64,000 nt of DNA from Hymenobacter nitidus (GCF_020447315.1 NZ_JAJADQ010000007.1:282856-346855), one strand, 5' to 3'. Shown: positions 23,989 through 32,963, numbered from the stretch's first letter. Made by a program: numbers and translations. The notes: generated by a model from the sequence alone, not told the origin.

Positions 23989-24621
23989 CTAGAAGCTGTA
24001 GCCCACCGCCAGCAGGCCGTGGTACCAGGAGCCGGGGCCGGCCATATACCAGTCAAAGTCGCCGCCCAGAAAGCTTCTTTCCTCAAATTCGGCCTCGTTG
24101 TATTGGGACTTGGGCCAGGCGTAGTAGCGCACTCCGAGCATAATATCCATCGAAAGATGATTGCTGAAGGCCTGTCTTAGGATGGGGGTGCGGTAGCCCA
24201 AGCCGGCACCACCGCCAACTCCCAGGCCGCGCCACCGGTAGTCGATGGGAGCGTACCCATCCTGCCGGCCATTCTTGGCATAGATGGTCAGATGCTGGTC
24301 GTGCTGGTATACGGCCGCCTGCACTTGGTAATACAGCCCGAAAGGGGCCTGCTTTCGTAACCAGGGAGCCTGCCGCTTCACGTACCGCCGGCCCAGCACC
24401 GTCACGTTCCAGCCTTTGTACCGCCCGTTGAAGCCAGAATAGTTGGCACCCTGAATGCCCAGGCTGTAGGAGTCGTTCAGGAGCCGCTCGTAGCCTACCT
24501 GCTGCTTGTAGAACGCCTCGGCGGGGGAGGCCCAGATGGTGTTGCGCACCCGGGTTGAGTCCTGGGCCTGGCTGGTAGCGGCAGTGAGGCTGAGCAGGGC
24601 AGCAAGGGCGAGGGGTTTCAT
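23989..24621 (-). CDS. Hypothetical outer-membrane-type protein
   Basis: 210 residues from ATG at 24621 (MKPLALAALLSLTAATSQAQ, signal peptide). The mature protein alternates aromatic and polar residues in a barrel-like manner (YSLGIQGANYSGFNG, PFGLYYQVQAAVY, GVGGGAGLGYRTPIL, IMLGVRYYAWP) and ends in Phe (AVGYSF), the usual last residue of outer-membrane barrels. It resembles DUF3575-type barrels, but the family is not certain. Upstream to 24923 there is a 300-base gap without a gene. Confidence 0.65.
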   Translation of the reverse strand: MKPLALAALLSLTAATSQAQDSTRVRNTIWASPAEAFYKQQVGYERLLNDSYSLGIQGANYSGFNGRYKGWNVTVLGRRYVKRQAPWLRKQAPFGLYYQVQAAVYQHDQHLTIYAKNGRQDGYAPIDYRWRGLGVGGGAGLGYRTPILRQAFSNHLSMDIMLGVRYYAWPKSQYNEAEFEERSFLGGDFDWYMAGPGSWYHGLLAVGYSF

Positions 24622-24923
24622 GGGGAGTGGTGTGGTGGTGTTGGTTGAAACAAACCACGACAGAACCGGTGCCGGTAGCAAACGAAAAGCCGGGGGCAAA
24701 GGACTTTTGGTAAGGTCAGGCTAGGAGCTATAGGAAGCTGCTGCCAGCGGGGCAGAACGTAGCATGGGTAGCTCCTGATGCCTGTAAGGCCCGTTCTGGC
24801 CGCGTCGGCTCCCAACTTGCCGCGCCCGACAGTAGACTTTATGCGAGGCACCGGGCAACCCGTTTCTACTTTACCCCGGCAGCGTGTTACTTTTACGCCG
24901 AACTTCCCCAACCCCCATCCTGC
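24622..24923. other. Intergenic region with a promoter-like box
   Basis: No gene is apparent in this 302-base gap between divergent genes. The right half contains TACTTTTA (24888-24895), a variant of the Bacteroidota -7 box, 28 bases before the dipeptidase ATG. The same variant precedes the GNAT gene at 44714-44721. Confidence 0.4.
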
Positions 24924-26288
24924 ATGGCTTCCTACCTCGAAAGTAACCAAGAACGTTTCCTGAGCGAGCTGCTTGACTGGCTCCGTATTCCGTCGGTTTC
25001 CGCCGACCCCAAGTTTCACGGCGACGTGCTGCGGGCCGCCGAGTACCTCAAAACCCGCCTCGAAGAAGTAGGTGTGGAGAATGTGGAGCTGTGCCAGACG
25101 GCCGGCAACCCCATCGTCTACGGCGAGAAAATCGTGGACCCCGCCCTGCCCACGGTGCTGGTATACGGCCACTACGACGTGCAGCCCGCCGACCCCTACG
25201 AGCTGTGGACTTCCCCGCCGTTCGAGCCCGTCATCAAGGACGGCAACATCTACGCCCGCGGCGCCTGCGACGACAAAGGCCAGGTGTATATGCACGTCAA
25301 GGCCTTCGAGCTGCTGATGCAGGACGGCGGCGTGCCCTGCAACATCAAAATCATGATTGAGGGCGAGGAGGAAGTCGGCTCCAACAACCTGGGTGTCTTC
25401 GTGCGCGAAAACAAGGAGAAGCTCAAGGCCGACGTCATTCTGATTTCCGACACCGGCATTCTGGCCAACGACACGCCCAGCATCGAAGTGGGCTTGCGCG
25501 GCCTGAGCTACCACGAAGTAGAAGTAACGGGCCCCAACCGTGACCTGCACTCGGGCCTCTACGGCGGCGCGGTAGCCAACCCCATCAACATCCTGTGCAA
25601 GATGATTGCCTCGCTGCACGACGAGAACAACCACATTACCATTCCCGGCTTCTACGACAACGTGGACGAACTGAGCGCCGAGGAGCGCGCCGAAATGGCC
25701 AAGGCCCCGCACTCCGACGAGGAGTTCAAGCAGAGCATCGGCCTGAGCGACATTCACGGCGAGAAGGGCTACAGCACTCTGGAGCGCACCAGCATTCGGC
25801 CCACGCTCGACGTGAACGGCATCTGGGGCGGCTACACCGGCGAAGGCGCCAAGACCGTTATTGCCTCCAAGGCCTACGCTAAAATCTCGATGCGCCTGGT
25901 GCCCCACCAGACCTCCGATGAAATTACGGCCCTGTTCCAGCAGCACTTCGAAAGCATTGCCCCGGCCAGCGTCACGGTGAAGGTGAAGCCCCACCACGGC
26001 GGTGAGCCCGTGGTGACGCCCACCGACTCGGTAGCCTACAAAGCCGCCGCCGATGCCATGGAAACCACCTTCGGCAAGCGCCCCATCCCCACGCGCGGCG
26101 GCGGCTCCATCCCGATTGTGGCCATGTTCAAAACCGAGCTGGGCCTCGACTCCGTGCTGCTCGGCTTCGGCCTCGACTCGGATGCCATTCACTCGCCCAA
26201 CGAGCACTACGGCGTGTTTAACTTCCTGAAGGGCATCGAAACCATTCCGCACTTCTACCGCAACTACGCGGCGGCTATGGCCAAGTAG
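24924..26288 (+). CDS. M20-family dipeptidase
   Basis: 454 residues from ATG 24924. It is a zinc-dependent cytosolic dipeptidase of the M20/M25/M40 superfamily (CNDP/PepV-like clade). Metal ligands are visible in order: His in VYGHYDVQPAD (residue about 79), Asp in RGACDDKGQ (about 113), the Glu pair in IEGEEEVGS (about 148-149), Asp in ISDTG (about 176) and His in DAIHSPNEH (about 430). The dimerisation domain lies at about 195-360. No signal peptide is present, so it probably finishes degradation of small peptides inside the cell. A terminator follows. Confidence 0.93.
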   Translation: MASYLESNQERFLSELLDWLRIPSVSADPKFHGDVLRAAEYLKTRLEEVGVENVELCQTAGNPIVYGEKIVDPALPTVLVYGHYDVQPADPYELWTSPPFEPVIKDGNIYARGACDDKGQVYMHVKAFELLMQDGGVPCNIKIMIEGEEEVGSNNLGVFVRENKEKLKADVILISDTGILANDTPSIEVGLRGLSYHEVEVTGPNRDLHSGLYGGAVANPINILCKMIASLHDENNHITIPGFYDNVDELSAEERAEMAKAPHSDEEFKQSIGLSDIHGEKGYSTLERTSIRPTLDVNGIWGGYTGEGAKTVIASKAYAKISMRLVPHQTSDEITALFQQHFESIAPASVTVKVKPHHGGEPVVTPTDSVAYKAAADAMETTFGKRPIPTRGGGSIPIVAMFKTELGLDSVLLGFGLDSDAIHSPNEHYGVFNFLKGIETIPHFYRNYAAAMAK

Positions 26289-26310
26289 TGTAGGAAGCTA
26301 GATGACCATA

Positions 26311-26343
26311 AAAAAGCCTCTGCGGACAGCAGAGGCTTTTTTT
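26311..26343 (+). terminator. Terminator of the M20 dipeptidase
   Basis: AAAAAGCCTCTGC (26311-26323), 5-base loop, GCAGAGGCTTTTT (26329-26341), then TT. Confidence 0.9.
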
Positions 26344-26404
26344 AATGCCCGTCGGGTTGGAAGGCGCAGGTTGCTGCCAGGGCTTGAAGCCTACGCACCC
26401 GTGC

Positions 26405-27187
26405 TCAGGGCTTGGGGGTGACCGGTGCCGGCGCGGGAGCCGGGGCCGGAGTAGCGGCCGGGGCTTCGGTGGGAGCGGGGCGCTGCTTTTTGCCGAATAG
26501 CAGCCGCTTGGGGCCGGTGAAGAACAGAAACTTGGTGCCGCGGCCGATGCCCTTGCCGGCCCCGAGCAGGGCACCACCCAGCTGCCCGGCACCCACGTTG
26601 TAGCCCAGGTAAAACTCCATGACGCTGTTGCGCAGGCGCACCTGCTGCACGTTGTCGTCGGCATACTGGATGGCCTTGCGGATGTTGGTCAGGTCGGCGT
26701 TGTAGCGCCAGCCGATCTGCACCCCGGAAGGATCCTGGTAACCAAGGCCCGCCGCAAAGCCATACGCCCACCGGCGGAAGGTCACGGTGCCGGGCAGGAC
26801 CACCAGCGGGTTGACCGATGCCACCGAGAGCAGGTAGCTGGCCTGGGGGCCGGCCTCAAAGAAAATATTGTCCCAGTGGTACTGCAGCAGCACCGGGAAA
26901 TCCAGGTAGTCCAGGCGCGCCATCACGCTCGGGCCGTAGGTCGCCGAGTTGTCGCCCTTCATGGTATAGAGCGCCTCGGCCTGCAGCCCCCACTGGGGCA
27001 GGCCCGCCGGGCGCAGCTGGGCCAGCACGCCACCGTGGGCGCCTATCAGCCAGCCGCTGTTTTCGGCGTCGTAGCCCACTACATTCGATACATTACCACC
27101 GGCCTTCAGACCTAAGCGCAGCAACTGGGCGTGGCTGGAGCCGCCTGCCAGCAGCAGAGCCGCCAGCAGCATAATCGTTTTTTTCAT
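26405..27187 (-). CDS. Outer-membrane beta-barrel protein, PorT-like (paralogue 1)
   Basis: 260 residues with signal peptide MKKTIMLLAALLLAGGSSHAQ. The barrel core has the hallmark LRLGLKAGGNVSNVVG start, WGLQAEALYTMKGD, YLDFPVLLQYHW, FEAGPQASYLLS and YGFAAGLGYQ. Unlike its three neighbours it continues beyond the last strand with a Pro/Ala-rich tail (PAPTEAPAATPAPAPAPAP). It is the last of four same-strand paralogues (26.4-29.7 kb), each with its own terminator, which implies separate transcription. Function is unknown; related proteins occur in T9SS and other envelope assemblies. Confidence 0.85.
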   Translation of the reverse strand: MKKTIMLLAALLLAGGSSHAQLLRLGLKAGGNVSNVVGYDAENSGWLIGAHGGVLAQLRPAGLPQWGLQAEALYTMKGDNSATYGPSVMARLDYLDFPVLLQYHWDNIFFEAGPQASYLLSVASVNPLVVLPGTVTFRRWAYGFAAGLGYQDPSGVQIGWRYNADLTNIRKAIQYADDNVQQVRLRNSVMEFYLGYNVGAGQLGGALLGAGKGIGRGTKFLFFTGPKRLLFGKKQRPAPTEAPAATPAPAPAPAPVTPKP

Positions 27188-27286
27188 GAAGTACTTAAGG
27201 CGGCGAATAGGCCCGGGCAGCTACCAGTAGAAATAGGATAGGGAGGGTAAAGCTAAGCAGAGTTCAAGCCCCAACGTACGCGCCGG

Positions 27287-27336
27287 GCACGAAAAAGCCC
27301 GGCCTTTCCGAAGAAAAACCGGGCTTTTTCGTGCGG
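27287..27336 (-). terminator. Strong hairpin after barrel paralogue 2
   Basis: GCACGAAAAAGCCCGG (27287-27302) and CCGGGCTTTTTCGTGC (27319-27334) form a perfect 16-bp stem; it follows the stop of the gene at 27346 on the minus strand. Confidence 0.9.
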
Positions 27337-27345
27337 CGCAGCGCG

Positions 27346-28038
27346 TTATTTAGCGGGAAGCAGATACCCCAGGGAAACCTGCAGGGCCGAGTTGCGGGCG
27401 TTTTTCAGGTCGCCATCGAAGTAGGTGTCGTTGTCGCTCTTCACGAAGTCGCTGAAGGCTCCGGTGTAGCGCAGGTTCAGGCTCAGGCCATTCTCAGCCT
27501 GGTAGCCCAGGCCGGCCACGTAGCCCAGCTCGTTGCGGTTGAGCTGGTCGAGGTTTTTCTGGTTGTGGGTTGTGCTGCTGCTGGTGTTGCCGGTGAGGCC
27601 CGAAGTGGTAGTCACCCGGGTTTCGTCCTTGATGCTGAGCAGGTAGGAGTACTGCGGCCCGAGTTCGAACACCAGGCCGCTGGCGTTTACCTTGAACAGC
27701 ACCGGCACGTCGAGGTAGTTGTAGTTTACCTGGCCTTCGCGCTTCTGGGTGGTGCCTAGCAGGTTTTTATACTCGGTCGGCTTGTTTTCGAAGCCTTTCT
27801 GGGAGAACAGGATTTCGGGCTGCACCGACAGGAATCCGTCGCCGACCAAAGGCGCATTGAGCATCACACCGCCCAGAAAGCCGATTTTGTTGTTGTAGGT
27901 GCTTTCGTTTTTCACGTCGCCGGCCAGATTGGAATAGTTGGCCCCGGCCCGCAAACCCAGCCGGATGCCCTGGGCCCGGGAGGCGCTAATGGTGGCAACC
28001 GATACCAAAGAGGCGAGGGCAATTATGGTCTTTTTCAT
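27346..28038 (-). CDS. Outer-membrane beta-barrel protein, PorT-like (paralogue 2)
   Basis: 230 residues with signal peptide ending ATISASRAQ. The fold markers IRLGLRAGANYSNLAGD, LSVQPEILFSQKGFEN, YNYLDVPVLFKVN, FELGPQYSYLLS, YVAGLGYQ and LNLRYTGAFSDF match the neighbours closely. Residues about 145-160 (TTSGLTGNTSSSTTHN) are a Ser/Thr-rich surface loop unique to this copy, so the copies may differ in exposed loops. It ends SLGYLLPAK. See paralogues 1, 3 and 4. Confidence 0.88.
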   Translation of the reverse strand: MKKTIIALASLVSVATISASRAQGIRLGLRAGANYSNLAGDVKNESTYNNKIGFLGGVMLNAPLVGDGFLSVQPEILFSQKGFENKPTEYKNLLGTTQKREGQVNYNYLDVPVLFKVNASGLVFELGPQYSYLLSIKDETRVTTTSGLTGNTSSSTTHNQKNLDQLNRNELGYVAGLGYQAENGLSLNLRYTGAFSDFVKSDNDTYFDGDLKNARNSALQVSLGYLLPAK

Positions 28039-28127
28039 CGTGTGGAGAGTTGAGGTGCAATGAACACGTAGCCATAGCGAGGCGAAAAATATGCCAGAAT
28101 CCTACGGCCCCGGAAATATACAAACGC

Positions 28128-28164
28128 AAAAAAGCCCCTTGTCGTATTGACAAGGGGCTTTTTT
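28128..28164 (-). terminator. Terminator of barrel paralogue 3
   Basis: AAAAAAGCCCCTTGTC (28128-28143), 5-base loop, GACAAGGGGCTTTTTT (28149-28164): perfect 16-bp stem just after the stop of the gene at 28181 on the minus strand. Confidence 0.92.
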
Positions 28165-28180
28165 ATGGAATTCAAGCGGT

Positions 28181-28798
28181 TTACTTGCCACCGAACAGGT
28201 AGCCTACCTGAAACTGGAAGACCGAGTTTTTGGTATTGAACGTCTCCTGCCCATCTACTTCCTTGGCCACATCCAGCAGGCCGCCGTTGTAGCGAATGCC
28301 GAAGCCCAGGCCGCTTTCCAGCTCGTAGCCTACCCCGGCCACGTAGCCTAAGTCGAAGCGGTTTACGCCGTTGAAGTCGCTGTCCTCAGCGGTTTCGCCA
28401 CCGGCCGTGAGCGTGCCTTTGCGCGTTACCATGTAGCCTACCTGCGGTCCGGCTTCGAAGATAAAGCCGTCGGCGTTGATTTTAGCCAGAATCGGCAGAT
28501 CGACGTAATGCGTACGCTCTACGGTTTCACCGCCATCAAACTTGAACTTGATGCCTTTGCCGGAATAGAGCAGCTCGGGCTGAATCGAGAAAAAGCCGTC
28601 ATCGGACAGGGGCGCGTTCATCATGACGCCACCGTTGGCATTCACCAGGTTCTCGTCAATCTCTTTTTGCTCTTTGGTCAAGCCTGAATAGCTAGACAGG
28701 TTGACGCCACCTTTCACGCCGAAACGGACTTGAGCCTGCGCAGTGGTCGTCAGACCGATGGCAGCTAAGAGGGACAACAGGACAGTGGTCTTTTTCAT
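28181..28798 (-). CDS. Outer-membrane beta-barrel protein, PorT-like (paralogue 3)
   Basis: 205 residues from ATG 28798 (MKKTTVLLSLLAAIGLTTTAQAQ). The barrel markers VRFGVKGGVNLSSYSG, FSIQPELLYSGKGIKF, HYVDLPILAKINA, FEAGPQVGYMVT, YVAGVGYELESGLGFGIRY and QFQVGYLFGGK are the same as in paralogues 2 and 4. It is the shortest of the four. A TAnnTTTG box (TACGTTTG, at 28859-28866 on the minus strand) lies about 60 bases before the start. An upstream in-frame extension to 28861 is less likely because the signal peptide starts at 28798. Confidence 0.88.
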   Translation of the reverse strand: MKKTTVLLSLLAAIGLTTTAQAQVRFGVKGGVNLSSYSGLTKEQKEIDENLVNANGGVMMNAPLSDDGFFSIQPELLYSGKGIKFKFDGGETVERTHYVDLPILAKINADGFIFEAGPQVGYMVTRKGTLTAGGETAEDSDFNGVNRFDLGYVAGVGYELESGLGFGIRYNGGLLDVAKEVDGQETFNTKNSVFQFQVGYLFGGK

Positions 28799-28903
28799 GA
28801 GAGGGAAGTGTAGTAAGCTGAAATAGTAATGGGGCCTGAGAACTTCAGGATGTGCCCTCAAACGTAGTTGAGCTGCAGAAGGTACAGCGGAAGAGCAAAA
28901 AAA

Positions 28904-28927
28904 CTGGCTGCCTTGAGGAGCAGCCAG
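28904..28927 (-). terminator. Terminator of barrel paralogue 4
   Basis: CTGGCTGC (28904-28911) pairs with GCAGCCAG (28920-28927); on the minus strand the stem is followed by a run of T residues. Confidence 0.8.
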
Positions 28928-28946
28928 AATATCAGGTCCTTAAAAA

Positions 28947-29687
28947 CTATTTGCCAAAGGGCAGCAAATAGCCTACCTGCAGGGTAAAGGCGTTGTTGAA
29001 AGCCTTGGGCTCGTTGTCGGCGTCTTTCGTGTCAATCAGCGAGTTGAAGCCGCGGGCGTAGCGCAGTCCCAGGCTCAGGCCGCCTTCGGTCTGGTAGCCC
29101 ACGCCGGCCACACCGCTAAGGTCAAACTGCGAGAGGTCCGACTTGTCGGCCTCGTCGCGCGTGGCGCCGGTGTAGTCGCGGAAGCCGCTGTTGTCTTCTG
29201 TCTTGTCCTTAGTGCCGTCGGTATACTTGGTGGTCGTTTGCTGCTTCACCTTTGAGCCAAACAGGAAGCTAACCTGGGGGCCCAGCTCGAAAAACAGGCC
29301 GCCGGCGTTGATTTTAGCCAGCAGCGGCACGTCCAGGTAGTGCAGCACGCGCTGCTGCTCGGTTTCTACCTTGGCAATGTTGCCCGTAACGTTTTTCTGC
29401 GTGGAGGTGATTTCGTAGCCCTTGCGGTTGTAGAGCAGCTCGGGGGCAAAGGAAAAGAAGCCGTCGGCGCTAACGGGGATGCTGGCGCTGATACCGGCGT
29501 TGTAGCCGAATTTGTAGTCGCCCAGCTCACTGCTGTAGCCGGTTCCGGTGAGCTGAGTCACATTATCGCCGGAAACGTTGGAGTAAGTAGCACCGGCTTT
29601 TACACCAAGCCGAAAGCCGCCCGAATCTTGTGCGTAAGCAACGGAAGTAGTAGCGAGAGCCAGGGCGAGAGCTGCATATTTTTTCAT
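28947..29687 (-). CDS. Outer-membrane beta-barrel protein, PorT-like (paralogue 4)
   Basis: 246 residues from ATG 29687 (MKKYAALALALATTSVAYAQ). The same barrel markers appear: FRLGVKAGATYSNVSGD, FSFAPELLYNRKGYEI, HYLDVPLLAKINAGGLFFELGPQ, GVAGVGYQ and TLQVGYLLPFGK. The middle loop (about 160-185; TKYTDGTKDKTEDNSG) is long and charged. It is the first gene of the run of four, with a 258-base upstream region shared with the divergent PagL-like gene. The row probably arose by local duplication. Confidence 0.88.
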   Translation of the reverse strand: MKKYAALALALATTSVAYAQDSGGFRLGVKAGATYSNVSGDNVTQLTGTGYSSELGDYKFGYNAGISASIPVSADGFFSFAPELLYNRKGYEITSTQKNVTGNIAKVETEQQRVLHYLDVPLLAKINAGGLFFELGPQVSFLFGSKVKQQTTTKYTDGTKDKTEDNSGFRDYTGATRDEADKSDLSQFDLSGVAGVGYQTEGGLSLGLRYARGFNSLIDTKDADNEPKAFNNAFTLQVGYLLPFGK

Positions 29688-29957
29688 AGGAAAAAGCAAA
29701 GTAGGTGGAAAATAGCCGGGTCGGAAACGGGCAAAAGCAGGACCCGGAAAAGCTGCTGTTGGGGGTAATAGCGCAAAGGCGGCCTTAATTGTTGCGGACG
29801 AGTACCAACTTTTCTTGGATTTAACTAAATGATAATTAGCTGGTTTCCCGGAAGTAGCAACAGGGTCAGCCGGTTGCGGCGGGCAGAATAACCGGGCGTT
29901 TCCGTGGTGGCTTCCGCGGCTTTAGCTATTTTTGAGGAGCTTGGATTCTATCGTTTG

Positions 29958-31064
29958 ATGATGATTCGTTACGGGTTGCTCCTTACTATGCTGCTAAGTG
30001 GGGCCAGCGCCCGGGCGCAGCAACCAGCCGCCGTTGATACCCGCCCGCCGCTGGTGCTGGGCCTGTACGGGCAGGGCAGTTTTATCATTGCCCACACGCC
30101 TTCGGTCAAGCACCTGGTAAAGTCGCACCCCACGGGCCTGGAGCTGAATGTGCAGCGCCAAACCAACGGCTCGGAGCCCTGGCATGCCTGGTACAACTAC
30201 CCCAAGGTGGGCTTGGCGCTGGTATACTACGACTACCACAATCCGGTGCTGGGCAAGTCGTACGCGGCCACGGTGTACCTCAACAAAGCCATTTTTCGCT
30301 CGGCCCGGCAGGAACTGAGCTTCCGCATCGGCACCGGCATCGGCATCTTTCCCACGCGCTACGACCAGGAAACCAATCACAAAAACAACTTCGTCAGCTC
30401 CCGGCTGAATGCCACGCTCCAGGGCCGGCTGGAATACGACCTGACCGTTACGCCCCACTACGGGCTGCTGCTGGGCCTGGGGCTCAATCATTATTCCAAC
30501 GGCGCCACCACCAAGCCCAACTTCGGCATCAACCTGCCCACGGTGTTTCTGGGCATCAACTATCACCAGCAGCGCCCGTTCCGGCCCCTGAGCACGGGAC
30601 CCACGGCCGAGCCCGACGAGGTGGGCCACAATTTCCTGGACCTGAGCACCAGCCTGGGCTTTAAACAGCGCAACGAGTCGGACCGGCGCAAGTACGCGGT
30701 GCAGTCGATTTCGGCGGCGGTGGGGCGGCGCGTCAACCGCAAAAGCGCTCTGGTGCTGGGCGCCGAGGGCTTCTACGACCGGTCGTTACTAGTGCAGCTG
30801 CGCGACACGTCTCGCGCGGGCGAAACCCTGCCCGATGTGAAAAAGGCCGGCGTGTTCTTTGGGCACGAGCTGCTGTTTGGGCGCTTGGCGTTTGTGTCGC
30901 ACCTGGGCTTTTACGTCTACAATCCCTACAAGTCCAACAAGTTCTACTACGAGCGGCTGGGGCTGAAATATCAGTTTACCCAGCAGCTGTGGGGCTCCGC
31001 CGACCTGAAAATTCACCGTGGGGCCGCCGACGTGGTCGAGCTGAAAGTGGGTATGCGGCTGTAG
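29958..31064 (+). CDS. PagL-like lipid A deacylase (acyloxyacyl hydrolase family)
   Basis: 368 residues from ATG 29958 (a second ATG follows immediately). The N-terminus is a signal peptide (IRYGLLLTMLLSGASARAQ). The segment GLGLNHYSNGATTKPNFGIN carries the PagL active-site pattern His-x-Ser-Asn; in this simple reading the position 14 residues after the His, occupied by Glu in the well-studied Pseudomonas enzyme, is Asn. The protein alternates polar and aromatic residues as a barrel does and ends in a Val-Gly-Met-Arg-Leu strand. PagL enzymes remove a 3-O-acyl chain from lipid A in the outer membrane. A TAnnTTTG box (TATTTTTG, 29927-29934) lies 23 bases before the start. Confidence 0.75.
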   Translation: MMIRYGLLLTMLLSGASARAQQPAAVDTRPPLVLGLYGQGSFIIAHTPSVKHLVKSHPTGLELNVQRQTNGSEPWHAWYNYPKVGLALVYYDYHNPVLGKSYAATVYLNKAIFRSARQELSFRIGTGIGIFPTRYDQETNHKNNFVSSRLNATLQGRLEYDLTVTPHYGLLLGLGLNHYSNGATTKPNFGINLPTVFLGINYHQQRPFRPLSTGPTAEPDEVGHNFLDLSTSLGFKQRNESDRRKYAVQSISAAVGRRVNRKSALVLGAEGFYDRSLLVQLRDTSRAGETLPDVKKAGVFFGHELLFGRLAFVSHLGFYVYNPYKSNKFYYERLGLKYQFTQQLWGSADLKIHRGAADVVELKVGMRL

Positions 31065-31226
31065 TGATATTATGCGGTGGTGGGCCGCTGAGTCTGGGGG
31101 CGGCAGATGACGATTCAGAAGCCTTATCCGGCGGTTGAGTAAGGGAAATTGGTAAGCGGCCACGCTTTCTCCTTCCTTCGGGGCGTGCAGTCAGAACAGC
31201 TCCTCACCAACTTACCCCTCACCATC

Positions 31227-31922
31227 ATGGAAACCTTGCTGCTACTAAACCGCTGGCTGCATATTACGGCCGGTTTTATTGGCTTTTTCGTGGCGCCGGC
31301 AGCTTTGTACGTGCGTAAAGGCGGCTCAGCGCACCGTTTCTGGGGCCGGATATTCTTCTGGGCCATGATAGTAGCCGGCACTACGGCTCTGGTTGCCGCG
31401 GTGCTCAAGAGCCTGACTTTCCTATTGCTAACGGGTATTTTCAGCCTGTATCTGGCGTGGTTTGGCTACCGCTCGATTTATCACAAGCACCTGAGCCGGG
31501 GCGAGGAGCGGGCCAATCGGCTCGACTGGGCGGGAGTGGGCATCGGTACCGCCGTGTTTGCCGGGACATTGGCTTACGGCCTGCTTCACCTGAAAACGAA
31601 CCCGGTACCGGTGGTTTTCGGCGGCATTGGCCTCTTCACAACCCTGCGTCAGGCCCGCGCCTTCCGGCGCACAGGCCCGTGGCCGGCCGGGCAGTGGCTG
31701 CTGAATCACATATCGGGCTTCGTGGGCTCCTATGTAGCGGCGGTTTCGGCCTTTTCCGCTACCAGCCTCACGTTTATTCCTTTCCCGCTGAGCTTTCTGT
31801 GGCCGACGCTAGTCATCATTCCGCCCATGCTCTGGGTGCAGCAGCGCTATAAAAAGCAGTTTGCCCAAGGCCACCACCCCGAGAAAGTTGTGGAAGTACG
31901 TATCCAGCCCGAACTAGGGTAG
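31227..31922 (+). CDS. DUF2306-like multi-pass membrane protein
   Basis: 231 residues from ATG 31227 (METLLLLNRWLHITAGFIGF). About six hydrophobic helices are present. The start NRWLHITAGFIGFFVAPAALYVRKGG, read in two parts, and SAHRFWGRIFFWAMI resemble the heme-carrying or DUF2306 type of membrane proteins in which His residues lie in helices. No enzyme motif is evident. It ends three bases before the convergent pyrD stop, so the two genes share an extremely short intergenic region. Confidence 0.65.
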   Translation: METLLLLNRWLHITAGFIGFFVAPAALYVRKGGSAHRFWGRIFFWAMIVAGTTALVAAVLKSLTFLLLTGIFSLYLAWFGYRSIYHKHLSRGEERANRLDWAGVGIGTAVFAGTLAYGLLHLKTNPVPVVFGGIGLFTTLRQARAFRRTGPWPAGQWLLNHISGFVGSYVAAVSAFSATSLTFIPFPLSFLWPTLVIIPPMLWVQQRYKKQFAQGHHPEKVVEVRIQPELG

Positions 31923-31925
31923 CGC

Positions 31926-32963
31926 TTACCGCTGAGCGGCCACTACCGCCTGGTTGATGCGCTTCACCAGCGCCGGCCCCTCGTAGATAAAGCCCGTGTA
32001 AAGCTGAACGAGGGACGCGCCGGCTGCCAGCTTTTCCAGCGCGTCGGCCGCCGAGCCTATACCGCCAACACCAATAATGGGCAGGCCGCCAGCCGAATGC
32101 CGGTGCAGGTAACGAATAACATCGGTGCTGCGCTGCCGCAGGGGCCTGCCGCTCAGTCCGCCTGCCCCAACGGCCGCCAGCTGGCCCGGATCCGTGTTCA
32201 GCCCGTCCCGGGCGATGGTCGTGTTGGTGGCCACTAGGCCGCTCAGGCGGGTTTCGGCGGCAATGGTCAGGATGTCGTCGAGCTGGCCGTCGGTGAGGTC
32301 GGGCGCGATTTTGAGCAGCAGGGGCTTGGGTTTGGGTTTGGCCAGGTTGCGCTCCTGCACCTGCTGTAGCAGCCGGATCAAGGGCTCTTTTTCCTGCAGC
32401 TGCCGCAGGTTGGGCGTGTTGGGCGAGCTGACGTTGACCACGAAGTAATCAACCGTATCAAACAAGGTCTCGAAGCTCGCCACGTAATCGGCGGCGGCCT
32501 GCTCGTTGGGCGTGTCCTTGTTCTTGCCGATGTTGCCCCCGATAATTATAGTCGAGTGCCGCCGCCGCAGCCGCTGGGCCGCCGCCGCCGCGCCCTCATT
32601 GTTGAAGCCCATCCGGTTGATCAGGGCCTCATCCTGCGGCAGCCGGAACAGGCGGGGCGTTGGGTTGCCCGGCTGGGCCCGGGGCGTCACCGTCCCGATT
32701 TCCACAAAGCCAAAGCCCATTGTCGCCAGCTCATCCGTCAGCTCGGCATTCTTGTCGAACCCCGCGGCCAGGCCCACCGGATTGCGAAACTTCAGGCCGA
32801 AAACCTCCCGCTCCAGCCCCGGATGCACGAAGTCGTAGAGGCTGCGCAGCAAGGCCTTCGTGCCAGGCAGGCGGCAGCTGCGCCGCAGGTTATCGAAAAC
32901 AAAGTGGTGAGCCTGCTCGGCATCGAGTTGAAAAAGCAGGGGTTTTAGCAGAGCTTTATACAT
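31926..32963 (-). CDS. pyrD: Dihydroorotate dehydrogenase (quinone), class 2
   Basis: 345 residues. It oxidises dihydroorotate to orotate in pyrimidine synthesis, passing electrons to membrane quinone. The N-terminal part (MYKALLKPLLFQLDAEQAHH) is the amphipathic membrane-binding region of class 2 enzymes. FMN-barrel motifs are PVGLAAGFDKNAEL, FVEIGTVTPRAQPGNPTPR, NRMGFNNEG and NVSSPNTPNLRQLQ, whose Ser is the class 2 catalytic base. LLLKIAPDL, TNTT and GVGGIGSAADALEKL complete the FMN-binding set. It is convergent with the DUF2306-like gene. Confidence 0.97.
   Translation of the reverse strand: MYKALLKPLLFQLDAEQAHHFVFDNLRRSCRLPGTKALLRSLYDFVHPGLEREVFGLKFRNPVGLAAGFDKNAELTDELATMGFGFVEIGTVTPRAQPGNPTPRLFRLPQDEALINRMGFNNEGAAAAAQRLRRRHSTIIIGGNIGKNKDTPNEQAAADYVASFETLFDTVDYFVVNVSSPNTPNLRQLQEKEPLIRLLQQVQERNLAKPKPKPLLLKIAPDLTDGQLDDILTIAAETRLSGLVATNTTIARDGLNTDPGQLAAVGAGGLSGRPLRQRSTDVIRYLHRHSAGGLPIIGVGGIGSAADALEKLAAGASLVQLYTGFIYEGPALVKRINQAVVAAQR

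Noticed and set aside
24618..26252. 544-residue minus-strand frame
   Set aside because: Antisense to the M20 dipeptidase whose motifs are unmistakable.
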